A stretch of DNA of 64,000 nucleotides from Parelaphostrongylus tenuis (GCA_019055375.1 JAHQIW010000052.1:124001-188000); one strand, 5' to 3'. Shown: positions 34,642 to 46,467, numbered from the stretch's first letter. Numbers and translations are program-made. The notes: generated by a model from the sequence alone, not told the origin.

Positions 34642-35057
34642 ATGGTTAGGAGCTCGGAAAGACATCCTTATATCAATAAATTCTATACGAGCGCCTCTTT
34701 GGCCGAGGGCTTGTTTAGCAGGAAAACGAATTTGATATTCGTTCATATAGAAGGCGTCCCAATAGCAGGTCACTCAACAGAAGCGATAGACAGGATAATT
34801 GTAAACGATTTACAATATGAATACGAAGAAGACATAATTAGGAACAAGTACATTCATTATGTTGGTAAGTGCGTATTTGTGAAGAAATCGACTCAGAATC
34901 TTCTCCATTATGTACAAAACTGATTAACCCAAGGAGCCAAAATAAGAAGCAATTCTGCATAAAATATCCCGACAATACACACCAAGTGACAATTTTAAAC
35001 GATGAAAGCGAAATGCTGATGAATAGGAAATTTATTTGTATTCTAGCGAAAGGCTAA
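34642..35057 (+). CDS. exon or frameshifted ORF pair, product unknown
   Basis: A 74-codon segment (acceptor GCGCTTTAG, donor GTTG/GTAAGT at 34864) includes NLIFVHIEGVPIAGHSTEA and IIVNDLQYEYEEDII. Right after it, in another frame, 34869-35057 is also open and coding-like (NKKQFCIKYPDNTHQVTILN). It is either one exon plus a chance frame, or an ORF broken by a frameshift near 34866. No known domain. Confidence 0.4.
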
Positions 35058-35180
35058 AACATCAACGCAAGGTTATGGGAAGTAGAGTTCAGAGGCTAAC
35101 AATGTCATAACATTCTTCTCGATGGGGACATGACGCGTTATACTGTCTCCAAACAACGTAAAAGAAAATCATGACACTAC

Positions 35181-35450
35181 CTATGGAGTGGTAAAACTCG
35201 TCCATAAAGCGGGTTTTTGTGAATTGTCATCAATACATGTTAGCTCTTGTACACCATGGCGATCAAAAGATATCGTATAAATGACTTCGAAGTATGGGAA
35301 ACAGATGAGAAGAAAACGAATAGCATATGAATCATGCAGTACATTTATGGCCGAATTTGCATAAACCACGACGACAACACCATTTCCGTTTAGGGTAAAG
35401 AAATACATGAAGTCCACTATTTTTGGTCGTAACACAGCTATTTTTCTCAC
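35181..35450 (-). CDS. candidate terminal exon, membrane-like
   Basis: 89 open minus-strand codons end in a natural stop, with coding-like composition: KIVDFMYFFTLNGNGVVVVV, then AIRFLLICFPYFEVIYTISF. No ATG at the start, so it would be an exon with its acceptor inside the frame (for example at ACCAAAAATAG). Hydrophobic stretches suggest a membrane or buried region. Confidence 0.35.
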   Translation of the reverse strand: MRKIAVLRPKIVDFMYFFTLNGNGVVVVVYANSAINVLHDSYAIRFLLICFPYFEVIYTISFDRHGVQELTCIDDNSQKPALWTSFTTP

Positions 35451-35789
35451 GTTCCCATGAACACGAAAAAATACGACAAACTAATCTGTCACAAGTGCTA
35501 CGCAATATTCTCTTTATAGGCGGCAGTGCAAAATCAGCAGAATTTCAATTAAATTTGATGTTCACCACACAGCATAATATTTCCAAGATTGTAAGATAAC
35601 ATTGGTTGTAAGATTTATTGTATAACTTTTTGCGATTTTAGTGGCAGTTATGAAACCATGTGTAGATCAGCTGGGAAATCTCTCGATTAAAAATGACACC
35701 TCTGACAGCCAGGGCTACCGAGGAGTGCCAACAATGGCTGAACAAATAAGCTAACTGAATTGCGAAATCACTTCATAACATCAACAATA

Positions 35790-35842
35790 GAGGAAGTAAG
35801 AGTTCTCTCTTAAAACAATAGAGGAAGTAAGAGGAAGAGAGC
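35790..35842 (+). repeat. short tandem duplication
   Basis: AACAATAGAGGAAGTAAGAG occurs twice, 32 bases apart, separated by TTCTCTCTTAA. Confidence 0.8.
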
Positions 35843-36029
35843 CTTTAAGTCAATAAAAAGCTGACATATCATCATTAACGCAATTGGTTGAACACAAGAA
35901 AGAAAACCAAAGATTATTCAACTGTTTTAACCTGTTGAAAACTCCAAAATTTAGGATTACGATTTGCCAAAAGGGATTCATCATTTTGCCGGACTTATCA
36001 GCTTCCTAAGTGATTTTTCTCACAATAAT

Positions 36030-36360
36030 TCACTGTCGCCCTGAGGATGTGTCCTAGCTTTCCACAGCCTCAATGGATCGTCAGCGAAATGTGCAATTCG
36101 CTTTGCAAAAGGGTTTCTTCCCTTCGACATGCTCATCTTTGGCAGTGCGGATCTCTTCGCCGATTACCGTGTGGAAACCTTGATCTCTTTAGTTTTCATC
36201 ATGCAACATGGAGAAAAATTCTAATCTGTACGTCGCACAAGTTGCGAAGTTTTGGTAAAATGAAAATGTGCTGGATCAACAGAACTCCTCTTGGAGACAG
36301 ATCAACCATTTTCCTTTGGCAAGCCAGATCAATAACCATCGACGAATTTCAACCCAGTGT
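36030..36360 (-). pseudogene. degenerate coding sequence, origin unknown
   Basis: One minus-strand frame reads coding-like across about 110 codons with four in-frame stops: VDPAHFHFTKTSQLVRRTD, then KTKEIKVSTR, then SAKRSALPKMSMSKGRNPFA and HFADDPLRLWKARTHPQG. An intronless run of good sequence broken by single stops suggests an old retrocopy or unknown transposon ORF. Confidence 0.3.
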
Positions 36361-36401
36361 TAGTAGTTGACCATTAATGCGACACTGTACGAATGATCTT
36401 T

Positions 36402-36556
36402 CTATGTTAGGAGGTTCAGAGACGAAGTGGGAAGGAGGTATAAGAAGAAAGGTGATACAGCGAAGTGAATAGTTATGCACGCGAACGGCAAGCAAGAGAA
36501 AACTCTTCCCCATATGCTCTTCCACAAGTAGACATGAGGAGGCTTTACTCCGGCAT
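36402..36556 (-). CDS. candidate terminal exon with hydrophobic segments
   Basis: The acceptor TTGTGATTTGCAG is followed by 50 codons to TAG: VKPPHVYLWKSIWGRVFSCL, PFACITIHFAVSPFFLYLL. This suits the end of a multi-pass membrane protein. A second frame in the same interval is also open, which weakens the call. Confidence 0.35.
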
Positions 36557-36828
36557 CTGCAAATCACAACAAGAATCGCTTCGAGCAGCATTTACGCTGA
36601 AATAGCACACAAAATGCTTGAAGATATTTGCCGAGGATGGATACGAGGCAATGTATATAGAACTGAAATTCTGGGAATATTTTGTAAATGTAATGACGAG
36701 TCATAAAAAAGAAGGATTCATGTAGGAGGTTCCAGGTCAACTACTAACAGATTTTACATGGAAAGAAGCTGTACAAGATTAACATGGTATCTTTTAAGAT
36801 TTTTGAAATATAGAGTTTTGTTGAACTC

Positions 36829-37232
36829 TATGCGAATGTTATTGGCTGAACCGAAAAGCACGATTCTCTTCATGAGGCCAGAAGGCCGAAACGTAAGTAT
36901 AAGCACTGATAGTGCCATAAGAAACCTCTGTAAGGCTTAAAACATGCTATCTGGGTGAATTAATTTTCAAGCGGGATTTTGTCGAATAGAAAGGTATTAT
37001 TCAGCTCACCATCCATGAGCAATTACTGTTAATCATGCGTGTTAGGTGATCGTTTCACTTTGCAGGTGGTGTAACTAATTAGTTGTCGATACCCTTAACA
37101 TGTAGGGGTATCCTCCTCATAGGAAATGGTTGAACAGAAAGGCACTGTGCTACTGATGGGGCCAGAAGGCCGGAATGTACGCCTAGCACCAAAAGAGTTG
37201 TAACAGGCTCAAGAATAGCTCAAAATATGCTG
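36829..37232 (+). repeat. two tandem arms of the CACGTG fold-back family
   Basis: GAGGCCAGAAGGCCGAAACG followed by GGCTTAAAACATGCT (36829-36950) is repeated in the same orientation as GGGGCCAGAAGGCCGGAATG followed by GCTCAAAATATGCT (37127-37232). These are direct copies, unlike the inverted arms elsewhere. Confidence 0.6.
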
Positions 37233-37234
37233 TA

Positions 37235-38460
37235 AGGTCTATACGTGTATCAATTCCATTTCGAAAAAACTCATTTCAAAATCACTGTAACAAGGGAGGA
37301 AAACGGGATAGGTGCGAAGAGAAGTAGTCACCAAGTAGACGTACAAGTGTTGAAGACATGCGGAAACCAATTGAGTTTCTCAAACCAAAACAGTCCTCAT
37401 ATCAAAAACTCAAGTAGTTGACATGGCAGTTTTTTTTTATTCATTTAAAACCACCAATGGGCCAATGAACAAACACAGTCACCAATCTCGAACAATCTCG
37501 AATCCTCTCCAAGTGTGGCGAGGGCTTATTCAATTGATGAATATTTCACATAGCCTATTTGCTTCACAGAGTCTACGGAATGAAATTTAGAGTTTGTTGA
37601 AAGGCACCATGATTCGATACCATAGACAATCACAGCCACTGCGAATCAAACTAGTGTTTTGAGCTAAATTTCAAATCCTTTCAAAAAGAAGAGAAAGTGA
37701 TTAGACCAGTAACAAAAGGAGATAAAGCTCACGTGTGCTCAACACCACGTTCCGACGAAACGTACCAAATATTTCAACTAAAAAATGTGTTAGCGAAAGG
37801 TAGGCAACTAAGAGTGGAACGTGATGCTAGCAGACCATAATATACAATAACACCTCAAATCAATAAAGGGATTAAAGCAATAAGTGACAGAGATGGTAAT
37901 CAGCAAAACCAATTACTTCGCTAAAGTTTCAAATATTTTTTGCTTTTTGACAATGCAATCTAGGATATTGAAAAGAGTAAGCTAAACAGATGAAAAAATA
38001 CCTAGGCGTAAAAGTTAAATGAATAGAACTTTTCCCAAGATGGGTTTGACCAAATTTCAATAAGAGAGGTAATCGTTTAGCAGGAGAGGCACAGTTCTAC
38101 AACTTGATCCATTCAACTATCACATTGTTAGTTTGCTCCCGAGTGGTCACTTTGCCATATGCAACAGAATATGTTCAATATTTGCTTTGGAAAGGTGGAA
38201 CACAGGTTAAACTTAGTCATTCTCTCATCAAAAGATTGGCACTTGACCAAACTCAGCAATCCATAATGTGTCAACCTTTTGACAGCGGCTTTCCAGCGTT
38301 CTGTGGATTTAGGAAACAAGATCTAATGATTCCATCGGCCGTGTCGCAACGTTATTGTGACTTCCACTTTATGTAAATTCAACTATTTGAGTGTTTCAAT
38401 GCACCGATTTTCCCTAAGCATTCCTAAAAGGTCTTATGTAGCCATATAAATTCATTTTCA
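37235..38460. other. no confident gene
   Basis: A minus-strand frame at 38128-38319 (PKSTERWKAAVKRLTHYGLL) looks coding, but it has no flanking splice pair, and the opposite strand is open too. Confidence 0.3.
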
Positions 38461-38471
38461 TAGCTATCTAT

Positions 38472-38708
38472 TCAGACTAAATAGATCCCGCTGTATCGAA
38501 AAACCACATTAAACAGCAATAATGGAGTGATTAGTGACGTATCTCTCGGAAGTAGGGTTATGGTCTGACCACTTCCTATAACCTCTCTTGCAAACAACTG
38601 GGAATGCATAAGCTCGGCTATGTCCCACATTGCAAAGGGACTTGACACAACCGGCATTCTAAGACATTCATAGAAGACGAAATACTCAAATAATAAAGTT
38701 AACATCAT
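38472..38708 (-). CDS. candidate exon, product unknown
   Basis: The minus-strand frame starts at tandem ATGs (38708) and reads YFVFYECLRMPVVSSPFAMW, DIAELMHSQLFAREVIGSGQ, then RDTSLITPLLLF. A possible donor AAT/GTGGTT lies before the last residues. The composition is convincing; the family was not recognised and no partner exons were joined. Confidence 0.4.
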   Translation of the reverse strand: MMLTLLFEYFVFYECLRMPVVSSPFAMWDIAELMHSQLFAREVIGSGQTITLLPRDTSLITPLLLFNVVFRYSGIYLV

Positions 38709-39042
38709 GCAAAATGTTCAAAGACCTTTGTGGATGATGATTTTGAGGGAAACGAATCTTACGCAACAAGTGATGGATTTGAGCAGTAGATGTGATATCG
38801 CATAATGAAATACCGAGTCATGTAAAGTAAAAAATTATATTCTTGGCGGTATTTATTGCCATAGCGTGCGACTCTGATTCCATATTATTCGTTCGAATTT
38901 ACTTTTTGCATTTCTAATCTAATTCGTTAAGTTGAACGTTAACTCTAAGAAGAAGAGGGTGAAGTGAACTTTTACCTTACACATAGTGTAAGGTGCTCGT
39001 CGACGATTGCTGTATGTAAGGGAGTTCTTACCCGAAATCGAT

Positions 39043-39155
39043 GGGCTCAGGCGAAGGTTACTGCGCAACTGACGAGGCTGCAAGGCCGAAACATGTGTAT
39101 TGCGCTGTCTAAGTGCCCACAAAAGGCCTCAAAGGCTTAAAATATGCTCTCTGAA
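39043..39155 (+). repeat. single arm of CACGTG fold-back family
   Basis: GCGCAACTGACGAGGCTGCA, AGGCCGAAACATGTGTATTG, then AAAGGCTTAAAATATGCTC. Confidence 0.65.
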
Positions 39156-39929
39156 TGCAAAACATTTTTGGCAAATGTAATATGAAATTGTTACCATAAA
39201 ACATATTCAGTATATACTACACAATTAAAAGCACTAGATATTATTTAAAAGAAATAAAACCATTGAATGACACAACCGACATTACTTCTTGGATTAACTA
39301 GCAGTATATTTGGCAGTAATACATACGGAAATACTACTGTATTACAAAAGCTTTCGTTGATATGCATTTCTTACCGCTCTTCAAAGATTTGAGGCGAAAC
39401 CTTAGACCTGAGTGGTTATTCGAAAGAATTCTATAAAAAGCATAATTTCAACACTTCAAATGACATTCGAGTTAAAGTAGTCTAATCAATTACTGGTTGC
39501 AACTGCTTGTTACATTGATCGATACCATCTTTCGATCACTGAAGAGTCTTCAAAAGTGAATTAAGAAAATTTTAAGTACCGTGGTTGTTTTCGTTCGGTA
39601 GTCGGTGTATTCGGTGCGCTGAAAATCGTACTAGCTTCTACGAAGACGGCATCCATTTCATGCGATTCCAAGCTGCTTTGGCATGCGGCGCATTGACGAG
39701 ATCCAAGAACAACCGGCACAAATAGCGAACAAGGCATCAACTAAACTGTCAGCCTTTATTAATGATTGAATTTCAGTTCAAATTTAGAATCAAACGGAGA
39801 GGGTATCATCCTCTAAACTATGAAAGCATTCATTGAGTCAATACATTCTACTAAAGAGTGAATGACGGTTCAAAACGAAAGCAATAGAATGGTTGAGACA
39901 TAGTTGGACACGGAATGTCAAGATAAAAC

Positions 39930-40230
39930 TCTTAGAGGATAAAAAATGAAGCCCTCGGGGTTGATCAAATCTTTTAAGGATGTGCTATACATTCGAATCC
40001 ATTCGTACTATCGTTTGAGGTAATTGAATGCACATTTATCTCTTACAATAACTCGCAGTGGCTTACCGGTATAGCAAGTCAGTGCTGCCATTATCCAGTA
40101 TCCCAGACAAGCCTGGAACCAATTACTGACCCCAGAGAGATGGCAGGCCTGGCGATCCACCAGAGCGGGGTCGAATCATCGATCACGTGTGAGATGCAGG
40201 GCACCTCTAACCACTGTGCCATACCAAATA
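39930..40230 (-). repeat. SINE family A copy
   Basis: On the minus strand: a tRNA-like head (GGCACAGTGGTTAGAGG, B box GATTCGACCCC), then TCTCTGGGGTCAGTAATTGG, CAGGCTTGTCTGGGATACTG, AAGCCACTGCGAGTTATTGT and a TGATCAACCCCGAGGGCTTC tail. One of the clearest full copies. Confidence 0.8.
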
Positions 40231-40239
40231 CCAACGAAG

Positions 40240-40790
40240 TTTATTAGCATGATTTTATGCCTATCACACTGTAGATACTTATAAGGAATAAGTAGTAGTG
40301 CTCTATTAGAAAGTATTGAAACAAACTACTATTTCTATTTTTATGCTAGCAGAGCTCAACCCTTTGGTAGATGTAGTGCATTTAAAGCATTTCCATACAT
40401 ACGAAGTGATTTATTAGAGAATGAGAAATCCTGTTGGAACAAAAGGATGTTTCTTGAATTAAAACTCGATCAAGATATTGGAAGTAAATTACTGAAAGCT
40501 TCTCTAGACACTTTGCACCCAAATTATTTCAATATCCACTGACATCAACGCGATCATCATGTTCAATAAAATATGGTAAGCTTTCTTCAGTCCATTCAAC
40601 ATCATAGACGTAAATTCATCAGTGAGTTTGTAGTTTCAGAATTTTTCTTCTAGTGTTCAAAAATTTTCTGGTAATAATGTTGATACAAATGTGAAAAATT
40701 CACTGAACAATTATAATTGTGATGCACAGTGCAACGCGAATGGTTACTAGTTCGTTTCAACGCTTGGAACAACCAAACTTCATATATTCC
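40240..40790. other. no supported feature
   Basis: AT-rich with no long frames. Confidence 0.35.
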
Positions 40791-40802
40791 TTTTGCCGTC
40801 CG

Positions 40803-40885
40803 TAAATTGGTACCAGACTTGTCTGGAAGGAGTAGCGCCGATACATCGGTGAGCCAACGCGAATTACTGTGAAGCTACATGTATA
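40803..40885 (+). repeat. SINE family A body fragment
   Basis: CGTAAATTGGTACCAGACTT, GTCTGGAAGGAGTAGCGCCG, ATACATCGGTGAGCC match the middle of the family. Head and tail are missing. Confidence 0.65.
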
Positions 40886-41035
40886 TTCTGCCACTTTTCA
40901 AACTGAATGGATTCAAATGCATTATCATTTTTTTCCTTCATCATTGAGTTTATAACAAGAGCAGATCATGATAGCTTTCAGCGTTAAGCCATGAACTTCA
41001 CAGATTCTCTTCCCCGTCGACTCATTCTAATGTGC

Positions 41036-41554
41036 TTAAGTTGTCAATTTTGATCGAAAATGTTGCAGATGAACCAGTTGATTGAAGCGGTAGTGCATGA
41101 ATAGATAATACTCTGCTTTAACTTCATTTTTTATGAAGAACAGTAGTGGAGAAGTTGGAAAACAGATAAACCAATTGTGGTGAAGGTCGGCATTTCGATT
41201 TATTACAAGGATGGAGAGATTTTTGAAACTGCGAACAAAGGTTTGAATGGAAAGACAGAATACACCATCGCTGCTCACATCTGTTTAAAATAGACCACAA
41301 TCTATTTTTTCGCTTCAAATTAGTTCTATAACATTGATTTTGGTTACGAAAACATTGCTGAGGTTTGAACTAGTCTTTCCAACTGATAAAAAGGCTACGG
41401 ACAGAAGAGAAAAATCTATGTAAGTATTAGCAGCTTGGAACCGACATGGTATCTGATTGAAGTTGTAGGTGATCAGAGTTAAAATGACAACAACTGAAAA
41501 AATTTCAGAGTGGGTTAGTTTCAAGAAGAACACATCTAGCAGAAAGGAATGCAA
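41036..41554 (-). other. hydrophobic open frames, not resolved
   Basis: Minus-strand frames 41315-41554 (IFSVVVILTLITYNFNQIPC) and 41036-41318 could be exons of a membrane protein. Two frames overlap in 41124-41278 and splice sites are not convincing. Confidence 0.25.
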
Positions 41555-41599
41555 TGCAAGCAGTCATGATATGGAGAAATGACAGCGAATCCGCGATGC

Positions 41600-42300
41600 A
41601 AACAGAAATGCTCAGCGATAATCACTGGTCAGCAAACCCTTGGCCAGGAATGCTAAAATCAAACCCTAGTCCATAACGGCCGACATCGATCGAGCGACAA
41701 TACAAATCGGAGGTAAAATCATTCGTTATGTGTCTTGGTTTTCCTTATTCACGCACTTATGTACTTATGCGAATAGATGACAAGAAACACACGCAATGAG
41801 AGACAGTGAAAGCTCGCAAACTCGGTTAATCTTGAGGAATCGATCAAATCCATTGAAATCAATACACGACAAAGTATTCGATAACCATACTCATCATCTC
41901 AAGATGTTGGGGACATTATGAAGTTCGGTGATCGATTTCAAACGTCCTGCAGTATCCATTGCAAATCTAAATTGTGCAACTCCCTGCATATTCATAAAAT
42001 TATAGGAGCAGAATTTGATGGACTTAGTTATCCTTCTTGATAAAAGTATAATTACTTCAGATCGACGAAGCTTATTTTATCAACTGAATCAAGCCATAAC
42101 ATATAGCATAGTCAAGTTAGCACTCTGAGTTCGCGATGGCAAGTTTAGCCATCATTTGGTGGTCAATAACCAGCTTTCTTCACACTAAATTTTAAGCGCA
42201 AATGTATTTATCGACAGAAGGATAGTAGCAGACTGATGATTGCACGTTTAATGTTCAAAAAGGTTCGTTAAAAGGCAGTCGAAGAATGTCAATGTCAATA
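41600..42300. other. no supported feature
   Basis: No long frames or repeat arms recognised. Confidence 0.3.
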
Positions 42301-42309
42301 TCGTGTTGA

Positions 42310-42715
42310 TTACAACTGCGAGCGTCTTTTTTTGGAATAGCATTTGTCAACCAACGAGCTGTTCATCTTCATCTCTTTACGAAGGCCTGAGCTTCCTTGT
42401 ATTGAGTACAATCGCGTGTGTTGATTTTTGCCAAGGTTTTTCTTTACAAAACTAGTTTCGTGCCTTTCCGGGTACGTTGATAAAGAGTAATTCCTAGGAT
42501 TCTTGTTTGAAAGGTGAAAAAAGCAGTGAGCTTGTTTGAGAAGGAAAGCACTTGTTGAAGTAGGCGTGGAGATTACTAGACTTATCACGCCTCAAATAAT
42601 AGTGACTAACAACCGCTAAGAAAGTCACTAACGAATTGAGTTTGAACAGAGTCATAATATTAGACAAGAGTAATATAAGCTGCGAAAATTTGTTTCTACT
42701 TGAAATGCTGGACAA
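42310..42715 (-). CDS. candidate secreted basic peptide gene, two segments
   Basis: The upstream segment has an ATG near 42656 followed by a signal-peptide-like start, MTLFKLNSLVTFLAVVSHYY, in a frame that stops at 42494. The downstream segment (42310 to about 42509) follows a possible acceptor CACCTTTCAAACAAG. It reads NPRNYSLSTYPERHETSFVK and is then rich in dibasic pairs (KK, RK, KKRR) to the stop. A signal peptide followed by a short basic chain would suit a processed peptide precursor, but the junction between the segments is not phase-proven. Confidence 0.35.
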
Positions 42716-42794
42716 TCATGTCTAACGAAATACTGTGTGAGGCCCAGAGATACTCAAGATTTCTTATGGTCTTACTGCTTTTTCGCATTGTTAT

Positions 42795-42880
42795 GATGCG
42801 GTATGGATGAAACGCGGGTTCAATTCCAGTCTGAGGTTGAGTGCTCAACACTCAATTCTCTTAGGTCCTGGGATAGTTTT
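42795..42880 (+). repeat. partial SINE family B (tRNA-like 3' half)
   Basis: GGATGAAACGCGGGTTCAAT followed by TCCAGTCTGAGG and AACACTCAATTCTCTTAGG matches the 3' half of the element at 12005-12212. Confidence 0.7.
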
Positions 42881-43231
42881 ACATGTTTGGAATCTACGAT
42901 CCAAAATGTCTGCGACATCATGACATGTTTTGACAACATGACACCTCGAACAAAATTCTTTGGGTTGGATGAGGTACGGGGGCTATATCATGCATTTGAA
43001 ACAAATCACTAGAATCACTGTCACTTAATGTCACATGATTTGTTTAAATAACAAAAAAAAAGATTTTCAAACCATTTTCCAGGTTGTTGTTAAACAATGG
43101 CAATTATGGGACAAACTTTTCAAAAGGATTCACATCTCCCACATGAATTCAGCTCGAGTGATCATATCGAAAGGAGAGATGATAAACACGCTTTAATCGG
43201 GCCCATAGAAAATTATTGAGCCATTCTTTTC

Positions 43232-43477
43232 ATGCTCTCACATTTGCTCTTGTCACATTGTCAAATTGCTGACCTCAAATTAGTGGGCTTTGGTTCTGTA
43301 CACGGGCCAGCTGCGATCACTGGGCGATTTTCGACAAATCCTCACAATGCGGATTCTAGGAATCGGCATAAAGTTATAATCCCGCCAGAAATGTATTCTA
43401 GTCTTATTCAATCCATATTTGTCCTCTTTTCGCATAAAGAAAGAAAACCTCACGTTTTTGGCATCACTAACAAATAA
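43232..43477 (+). CDS. candidate 3' exon
   Basis: The frame ends at TAA, with AATAAA overlapping the stop region. It includes GSVHGPAAITGRFSTNPHNA and IIPPEMYSSLIQSIFVLF. The opposite strand is also open and has a donor-like GTGAGG. Strand not settled. Confidence 0.3.
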   Translation: MLSHLLLSHCQIADLKLVGFGSVHGPAAITGRFSTNPHNADSRNRHKVIIPPEMYSSLIQSIFVLFSHKERKPHVFGITNK

Positions 43478-43499
43478 ATATGTTAACATAGCAAATGGC

Positions 43500-44700
43500 A
43501 CCTTAGTAAATAAGCCATTGTAAGAAACGTGTTGCAGATTTTAAAATGTTTTTAATCTTAACAGGATGGTAGAAGGGCGGGAAGCGAATAAAAACTGAAC
43601 AGAATCATTCGGCGCAAACTACGATCTGAAATAAAATGAGGTCAATATTTCATTGATGATATAATTAGATGGCGAGGGCAAGGAAAGAAAAGTTGATCAT
43701 GAGCGAAAAGCGACTCCAAAAGATAAGTGGAATGAGTCACTTATCCACGAAACACTTCAATTCTATGGGATCTCCAGTGCTTTGCTTGTCAATCAACAAT
43801 ACCCGAGTCTCGTGTTAATTTGATGTTGTGGCTTACGCTGTGACACGTAATATGACACACAGAGGGGAACTATGAAATCCATTAGAACGAAGCTTCTTTT
43901 TCTTCTTTTTTTCCACTTTTTTCCTCCTTTTTCTTCTCTTTTATCTATGTTACAATTAGCATTTTACTTCATAGCGAAAGAGTACAACAGCTAGTTGAAA
44001 TAGTGGCTTTTCGTAGAACCATCATACAAGCATTTTGCATAAAATTCATGTTATAGTTAGATAGGAATTTTATCGTATGAAAAAGCACGCTTTCTTTCTG
44101 CTCTACCGGATTTCATAGCTTTTTCTTTTTTTTTTTTGTTCAGTGCTCCATATTGCGCGCTAAATCGTGAACATTAGATTAACACAAAGCCTGTATATTG
44201 TTGGCTGGCAAACAAACAGTGGAGCTCCGATAAAGTTATAATGTCGTCTTTACATTTCTACATTTGACGTCAAGATAAGATGAGTGGTGCTAGCATCTAA
44301 TGCAACGTCAATTTTTAGAATATTGATGCTGATTAATTTTGATAAAACTCTTTGACTGTGGCTCTAAAGTCTATAGGATTCGTGATGAGAAGGCACTTGA
44401 ACGCCCAATACAAATAATACACTGAGAATTGATCGAGAGTCATAGTCACACAATTTATTGGTATGGGAATGTTTACCTAACACAGTTCAAGACATCGGAG
44501 ACACTTACCTTAGATCCTTTAGATCGCTTTCTAATCAACTTTTCTAATCAAATAATAAGATTAGAAACTATAGATTCTAAGGGTTAGAAAGAGAACTTCT
44601 CATACTATGTTGAAACTTGTAAAAAAAAGATATTCTTGCTCATTTGTGACAATTGATGAGAGCTTGAAACCGTTCCGTTATTTCCTAGAGCAACTTTTAG
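43500..44700. other. no supported gene
   Basis: AT-rich with T-rich tracts near 43890-43940 and 44124-44140. Confidence 0.35.
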
Positions 44701-44754
44701 GACTAGCAAAACTGAAACGAAACGAATGAAAACAAGTACTAGTGATAGTAATAA

Positions 44755-44940
44755 TGATCCGTCCCTCGTGGAATATGTTTTCGTTGGATTTGGTTGGACA
44801 ACAATCTTTCCGAAAACGTAGAAATTGCTCAGCATTCGATCCTCCTGGCTAATTGTTGGTGTTATGGTTACCAAGTCATCAACAGAGCCAGGATGGTGTA
44901 GAAGTCGATCATTCATTTCCTCTCTCAAACTTCATATGCA
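44755..44940 (-). mobile_element. old RTE LINE fragment (RT core)
   Basis: Minus-strand translation RLLHHPGSVDDLVTITPTIS, then QEDRMLSNF and NPTKTYSTRDGS, aligns with the RT catalytic stretch LRFADDIVLITP of the element at 62.7-63.3 kb. Here the box is VDDL. Only about 60 residues remain. Confidence 0.65.
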
Positions 44941-45182
44941 AGAACTTCTCATACAAGTCATGATTTTTTTCAAACTTATATTTGACAAAGCGCGCAATTA
45001 GCCAACAGACATGTTAGAGCCCCTTGATTTTATGGCAAAAAGTACAATTGTTATACAAATTTCCTCCGATTTACATGGAGCGGTATCAGCCTGCAGTGTG
45101 TCAAATTAATTTCTTAACTGAAAAGGTACCAGCGTTCGTAATGTGCGTAATATGTTCTTCTTTCAGAGAAACCGAGCGGCGG

Positions 45183-45424
45183 TTAGGAGTGATGAAAGCT
45201 TGTATCATACAGGTACTTGTTAGAGCCTGGTCCAAACAGCATTTCTGCAAAACTCATTGGCGACAACCTTCCGTGGTCATCTACGCTACTCTCTAATGAG
45301 TTTGGTGCTCGTACTTTCTCAAGGATCGCGAATCCTGTCAAAAAATCACTGCAACAATGAGAAGTCTGACAAAACATTACAAGATGACATACCTTTCAAT
45401 CGTGAAAGATATTCTGTCATAGAA
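45183..45424 (-). CDS. 3' end of a minus-strand gene, two exons
   Basis: Exon 45393-45424 (acceptor TGATTTCACTAG, donor AAAG/GTATGT) reads SMTEYLSRLK. Exon 45183-45334 (acceptor GATTTTTTGACAG) completes the Gly codon in phase and continues FAILEKVRAPNSLESSVDDH, GRLSPMSFAEMLFGPGSNKY to a TAA. The 58-base intron, both splice sites and phase agree, so the model is strong. A competing plus-strand exon with good splice sites (45166-45213) overlaps the last codons. No family recognised. Confidence 0.6.
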
Positions 45425-46460
45425 CTAGTGAAATCAAGTTATACACCCTCTGATGTGCGCATAAAATGAGATGAAACAAAAACAGGGTGAATTAATTACT
45501 GATAACGATATTAGCGCTGAGGAAGATTAGTGAGAGTAAGTATGCGATTGGCAAATTAGTAATATAAGACCAAAACGAGAATGGAAATCATCTTACTTGG
45601 CGCTTTTTCACAGCAGGTTATTTTGTGGAATGACTCAAAGCTTAAAATGCAAAAAAAACTACCGTGTGCATCAAAGAAGTGGTTAAAAATTAATGAATTT
45701 AGGTTGGACATTGATACACTGTGCATAGGTTACATTGTGTATAGGTTCGTTTATGAACTTGGAAAGCGATACAAACGAGAAATTATAAAAAAGAGACATG
45801 TAAGAGGCCTCTGTTCGAGTAGACCAGTGTAGTTGTCGAGTGACTAAGGGATGCGAAATTTCGCACTAATCACTTTCCCTTAGCTGCACTCTTGTTCTAA
45901 AGGTTGAATAAATCTTTTTTAAAATTTCCGAATATATCTATCACTGATTAGGGAAGGTAAGACCAGAGCAATGTTTGATGATTGCAGCCTACAAGAGGCC
46001 AACGTACTGGTTCAACCGCCTCTCCTAACGTTCTTCTGTGATTCACTTGGGAATGCCTTAGTTGACCATACCCAAGAGTGCAAGAAGATTCGTCTCAATC
46101 AACATTTTACGATCTCCATTATGAAGAAATGAATGATGAAATCCCCCAGCAGTGGTGAAAACACACGCGAGAGGTGAGAACAGCTTTGTGGTAAATGAAT
46201 GCGAGGAAACGAATCAAAAGCTGAGTTAACTTGAGTAGATGTAGCGGCAAATCAACTAAAGTTTTTGTATATGGAAATTGCAATCAAAAAGCTCAATTAA
46301 ATCGCTTCTAAGACTCTTGTTACTGACCCCAATATATCCAACTGAAAAAAACCAAAAGAAATTTTCACTTTAAAGTTCGTGCGGTGATTAATCCAGACCT
46401 CTTCATATAACCGCTTGTATGTGGACCTCGCTCAAAAATAATGACACTCCGGTATTGATA
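45425..46460. other. no confident feature
   Basis: An 83-codon plus-strand frame (45581-45832) lacks splice support. A short stem (CTAAGGGATGCGAAATTTCG against CTTTCCCTTAG) lies near 45845-45890. Confidence 0.3.
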
Positions 46461-46467
46461 TAGCATG

